Source of the DNA: Anas platyrhynchos
Lineage: Eukaryota > Chordata > Aves > Anseriformes > Anatidae
Length of the DNA: 64,000 nt
NCBI RefSeq assembly: GCF_047663525.1
Contig: NC_092589.1
Location: forward strand, 106,386,001 to 106,450,000
Direction of reading: 5' to 3'
Under the pieces are notes generated by a model. It was not told the DNA's origin, ran no database searches, and worked only from the letters and a program-made list of their open reading frames with translations. How positions within the stretch are numbered: the first letter of the stretch is position 1; each line of letters opens with the position of its first letter. Both the position numbers and the translations under genes were made by a program. Positions 60,401-64,000 of the stretch are shown piece after piece.

Positions 60401-63400
60401 CTCATAACTCTTGGCTGAAAAATATGTATAGATTTGCTCCACTGAAAAAGACTTGCTGTCAAATCAGCAGATGAACACAAGATCTCAGTGAGATATGGCA
60501 CACACCTTTCTGTAGCTTTTTCTAGTGATATACTGACAGTATTATCAATAAGCCTGATATTCCCTTCATTGCAATTAATCTCTGAACTTGTTACATTCCT
60601 GATTAAATTGGTAAATTCTCCATCAAGGGTTAGGCTCAGGCTCTGGAATTCCACTTCAGTGAGCAGACAGCAGCAAAATGAATAAAAACAACCTAACGTG
60701 TCCCCAGCAATCCTCAGATTGCAAGAAATTAATATCTGGTGATTTACAGAAAAAAAAAAATCTGCCATCTAGACTCTGCTATCAACCAATATAAGGTGAG
60801 CAATGACATCTTCTTTCCTAACCTGGTGTGCAGGAAAAAATGGTGACTTAGAACAGGACATACACATTTGTCTTTTGCTGTCTCTGAGAAGTGTTACCCA
60901 AATGTCTGCTCCAAGTAATAGTTAGTAACAAATACAAATGAAACTTTTACTTCTCCCTCTTTGTTGCCCTTTACACATCACACATAGCTTGTTATTTTAG
61001 AAATTATCACATAAGAAAGAATGAAGTACGTCATGTGTTATGTGTTCGGTGCTTTTGAGACAATAAAAGGGTTCTGTTTGCTTTGGCAACTGCAGCTCAA
61101 GTAATTTGTCTGAACAGGAGATGGAAATCTAGCAGCATATGGCTGCAGATATAAATACAGATCTAGAATTATATACAGACATACTATACATTAAAATGAA
61201 AAGCATTTCATCAGCAGTTGGCCACAGTGATAATTCCAAAATGCAGGATTTAGTTACCATTCTCAAGCATTTATCCCTTGCTATACATAGCATCTTGTAC
61301 TCTCAATCCTTATTGTAATCTAAATTTAGTTAGACAGCAGATGACCAGATTTACCCCAAACCACTAAAAGACATGCCATCGGATGCATCTTAATACATAG
61401 AGCAGAATGAGCCAAAATCATTTGGTATGTTTCAAGTATATGTATGATTTGAAGACAATTATTTAAAGTTCTTCATAATCTGAGTCCTTGCTTCCAAAAA
61501 AGCAGATCTTTTTTTCGTATACACTGTTACTGTTTAATCAGCAAGACCAATGGAGGTGCTTCAGTTTAAAAATTCTGGAGTCAGAACGTTTTTGATGAAG
61601 GATGATATTGTGAGGAATAATTCTGAGGCTGCTACATATTAAATATATGTATTAAATAAAATTAAATATTTCTAATTTAGCTCTTCTCATCTAAATTAAT
61701 ATTTATAAGAAACAAATTTGTCCTGACTATTTTCCAACCTTTGAAATGGATGGTAACTTTCTACAATCCTTCAGTTTTGCAGATTGCTTATCTATGAGGT
61801 TAGTTCTGTTTGTCAGGCTACTGCTGCATTACCACATGATTATGTGGATTAATGTACACAATGGCAAATGTGGCTTAAAAAAAAATAAATAAATAAAAGC
61901 CAACATAGCAAAACAAAAATGACTGTTTCTCAGTTTTACTGGTGAAAGTGAAATCTTCCTTTTTACATATAGCAAACTATGGTCATTGGTTGTGTGTGCT
62001 CTGCTTCAGAGATGTAAATAGAAATGCTATATGGAGGGAGAAAAAGAAACAACAAATTCAAACTTGCTTGGAACAAGAAGCTGGGGTAATGGGTAAGGGG
62101 GAGTATGTTTAATTTGTTACCAGAAATAAATCAATAAAAAACTAGAAATGTATTTCCCATTTGGATTCCTCAAATTATTAACAGCACTGTAACTGGAGTT
62201 CTTGATGCTGTTTACTTGTTTCTGCGCTTGGTCAATTTGGCACAAGAATGCAGTACTGAAGGATGTCCCTACAAGTGTAAAAATGCATTCCTGATGCTCT
62301 GTGAAACTTACAAAAAATAAATATTTCATTAAGCATAATCTGAAATACTATTGATATATATATGTATGTATTATTTCAAGCATGCTGGAGCAGTGGGGTG
62401 GAAACCTGGATTTTTACAGAATGCATTATAATCCTCATGCACCATTAAAAATAAATAAATTAATTAATAGTAATGTCTTTGCTTCTTGAACGGGAAAAGT
62501 GTCTATAGAAGCCATCAGTAACTGCTGTTTTATCAGGTACTGTCTTACTGACCATATTCGATTCTGAACTGAGAACCACCTCCACATTCAGTAGGAGCTA
62601 CAAAGAGTAAAAAGACGCAGTAATTCAAATTATTGTGAACATACAGAAAATAGAAAGGAAAAGATATACTAAGATAAAATCTTTTCCTATTATACCAGCA
62701 TCTTGTTAAAACATCTAAACTGATCCTGATGTAGAATAGTTTATAATTTGTTATAAAGGTATTTTTGTATCCTACAATATTCTGTGGATGAAGTTAATCT
62801 CTAAACATATGAAGAGCAGGAATTAGTTTTCAAAGCTGTGATGCACGTCAGAGTGCTCTGTCATTATTATATCAGGTGGTTTTAAGTGAAAGAGGCAAAC
62901 TCTTGGGTTCCAGTCCTTGTTTTATCACTGCTGAAGCATGAGGAGACTTTTTAAAAGCCTGATTTGTCAATGTAGCTTGAAAACAATATTCTCTAACCCT
63001 CTGTTGACAAGAGACACTGTTCTGGTAGGAAAGCAAGTCTTGGCTTTTCTTTAAATGAAGAAAATAATAAGGAATTTGCAATGTCATTTTCATACTTTAA
63101 ACTGAGTCCAAGTGAATGCAGTAGAAAAACATTGTAAAAGATGTTTTTCAGGTACTAGAAATTGATAGCAAAAGCTCATTCTGGATGAATTTCCATTGAT
63201 ATAGTAAAGTCTAAGTACTTCTAAACCCAGAACATCATGGAATTGAGAAAGACCTGTGTACAGCACTTGGGTAAGTACAGTGTTTTAGTTTAAGTGAGAA
63301 AGTCAAGATATTACTGACTAGTCTCAATTTTGTTTTATTACAGGCTACACTGGTTTGCCCACTATACACTTTGCTTTCTATGCTTTCATGCAGAGAAGGA

Positions 63401-64000
63401 CGGTATCTAAATATTTACTACTTTTTCTATTTACATAAAGCAATGAATAAATTAAAAAATGTCATAATGTACCATCAGTAGATACCCAGGTTAACTGTTA
63501 TGTACTCAATAGGTGCTTTTTTGTTTGGCGAGACTGTGACATCCATCACAATATCCAGGTGCCTTACAGCTGCTCAGAGAAACATTTGGTAAAAACTGGT
63601 GAGTTCAAACAAATTGTTTCAGAGTAGAGAACATTCCTAGCAATGCCACAATCCTCCCTTGAAAATTAGCCCATGTGGACATACTCATGAATTAATCATA
63701 AGCAAAAAGGAATATATATGAGGAGATAAAAATATTAAAACTAAAATTGATCTAGTTGGATGCTATTACACAACAAAAACTAGCAAACCCCAGACAAAAA
63801 GGCCTTTCTTAAGAAGAGCACATTCCTTGCTGGAATCCAGCTTTTCTGACCAGCAGTGAAGCTACAGTGAAAGAAGGAATGGAGCGGTGCTGGAGAACAC
63901 CAGGAACTGAGCCAGACATGTCTTTTAACTTACAGCCAATACCTTGATTTTCATCCAAGGTACACTGAGAGCCAGTACAGAGATGTGTGTTCAAAGAGTC
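57428..64000. other. Unique A+T-rich non-coding DNA
   Basis: No gene or transposon recognised. It contains a 13-bp perfect tandem duplication at 59768-59793, an A-tract at 59837-59855, a short AAAT run at about 61880-61898 and another at 62448-62468. The 127-codon minus-strand frame at 60385-60768 reads fairly protein-like but matches no family I know, and it is within chance length. The 121-codon plus-strand frame at 58459-58824 is likewise unrecognised. Confidence 0.6.
59768..59793. repeat. Perfect 13-bp tandem duplication
   Basis: CCTCAGGAGGAAA occurs twice back to back without mismatch. It is a local duplication in unique DNA. Confidence 0.95.

Noticed and set aside
1-64000. Search for CRISPR arrays, operons, phage genes, rRNA and tRNA genes
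   Set aside because: No regularly spaced repeats with unique spacers, no dense coding, and no recognisable structural RNA; the sequence is vertebrate in character.

Overview
This window looks like bird nuclear DNA. All recognisable dispersed repeats are of two kinds typical of avian genomes: fragments of the CR1 (chicken repeat 1) non-LTR retrotransposon, several ending in the characteristic ATTCTATGATTCT-type 3' tail, and two LTRs of an avian endogenous-retrovirus (ERVL-like) family. No Alu, L1, bacterial or plasmid-type sequence is seen. The lineage below 'bird' is not determined. Turtles and crocodilians also carry CR1, so the call rests on the combination of CR1 with this LTR family. I recognised both families from memory of their consensus sequences, not by a search.

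The window holds no protein-coding gene that I can recognise on either strand. The longest open frames are about 120-131 codons, none resembles a known family, and this length is what chance would give in 64 kb of A+T-rich DNA. The sequence behaves like a gene desert or the inside of a very long intron on an A+T-rich macrochromosome: mostly unique DNA with sparse old repeats and many simple repeats. Two short stretches (24315-24518 and about 40321-40480) have exon-like features but are only weak candidates.

Layout. 1-7150: unique A+T-rich DNA with a 29-bp-period duplication at the left end. 7154-7310: minus-strand CR1 3' end. 9385-9457: two CTCF-like motifs in the same orientation. 10185-10525: a cluster of simple repeats (TTCC, TA, AAAT). 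10526-25820: unique DNA, including a long polypyrimidine tract followed by a splice-acceptor/donor-like sequence at 23660-23716. 25820-26024: CR1 3' end. 28803-28847: a perfect hairpin with an overlapping direct repeat. 30932-31613: the longest CR1 fragment, with a frameshifted ORF2 C-terminal remnant. 35827-36198: CR1 interior fragment abutting a 594-bp minus-strand LTR (36199-36792). 41928-42260: CR1 3' end. 45477-46089: a complete minus-strand solo LTR flanked by a 5-bp target-site duplication and carrying a 20-unit AAT microsatellite. 50838-50899: ATT microsatellite. 51616-51843: a 228-base unbroken purine tract with G-quadruplex and triplex potential. 57198-57427: a divergent CR1. 57428-64000: unique DNA.

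Nothing here forms an operon or pathway. The history visible is one of repeated retrotransposon insertion, LTR-LTR recombination down to solo LTRs, microsatellite growth and small local rearrangements. No CRISPR array, rRNA or tRNA gene was seen. The most interesting leads are structural or regulatory (template-switch hairpin, CTCF-like pair, recursive-splice-like site, conserved-element candidates, polypurine block) rather than a new gene system.
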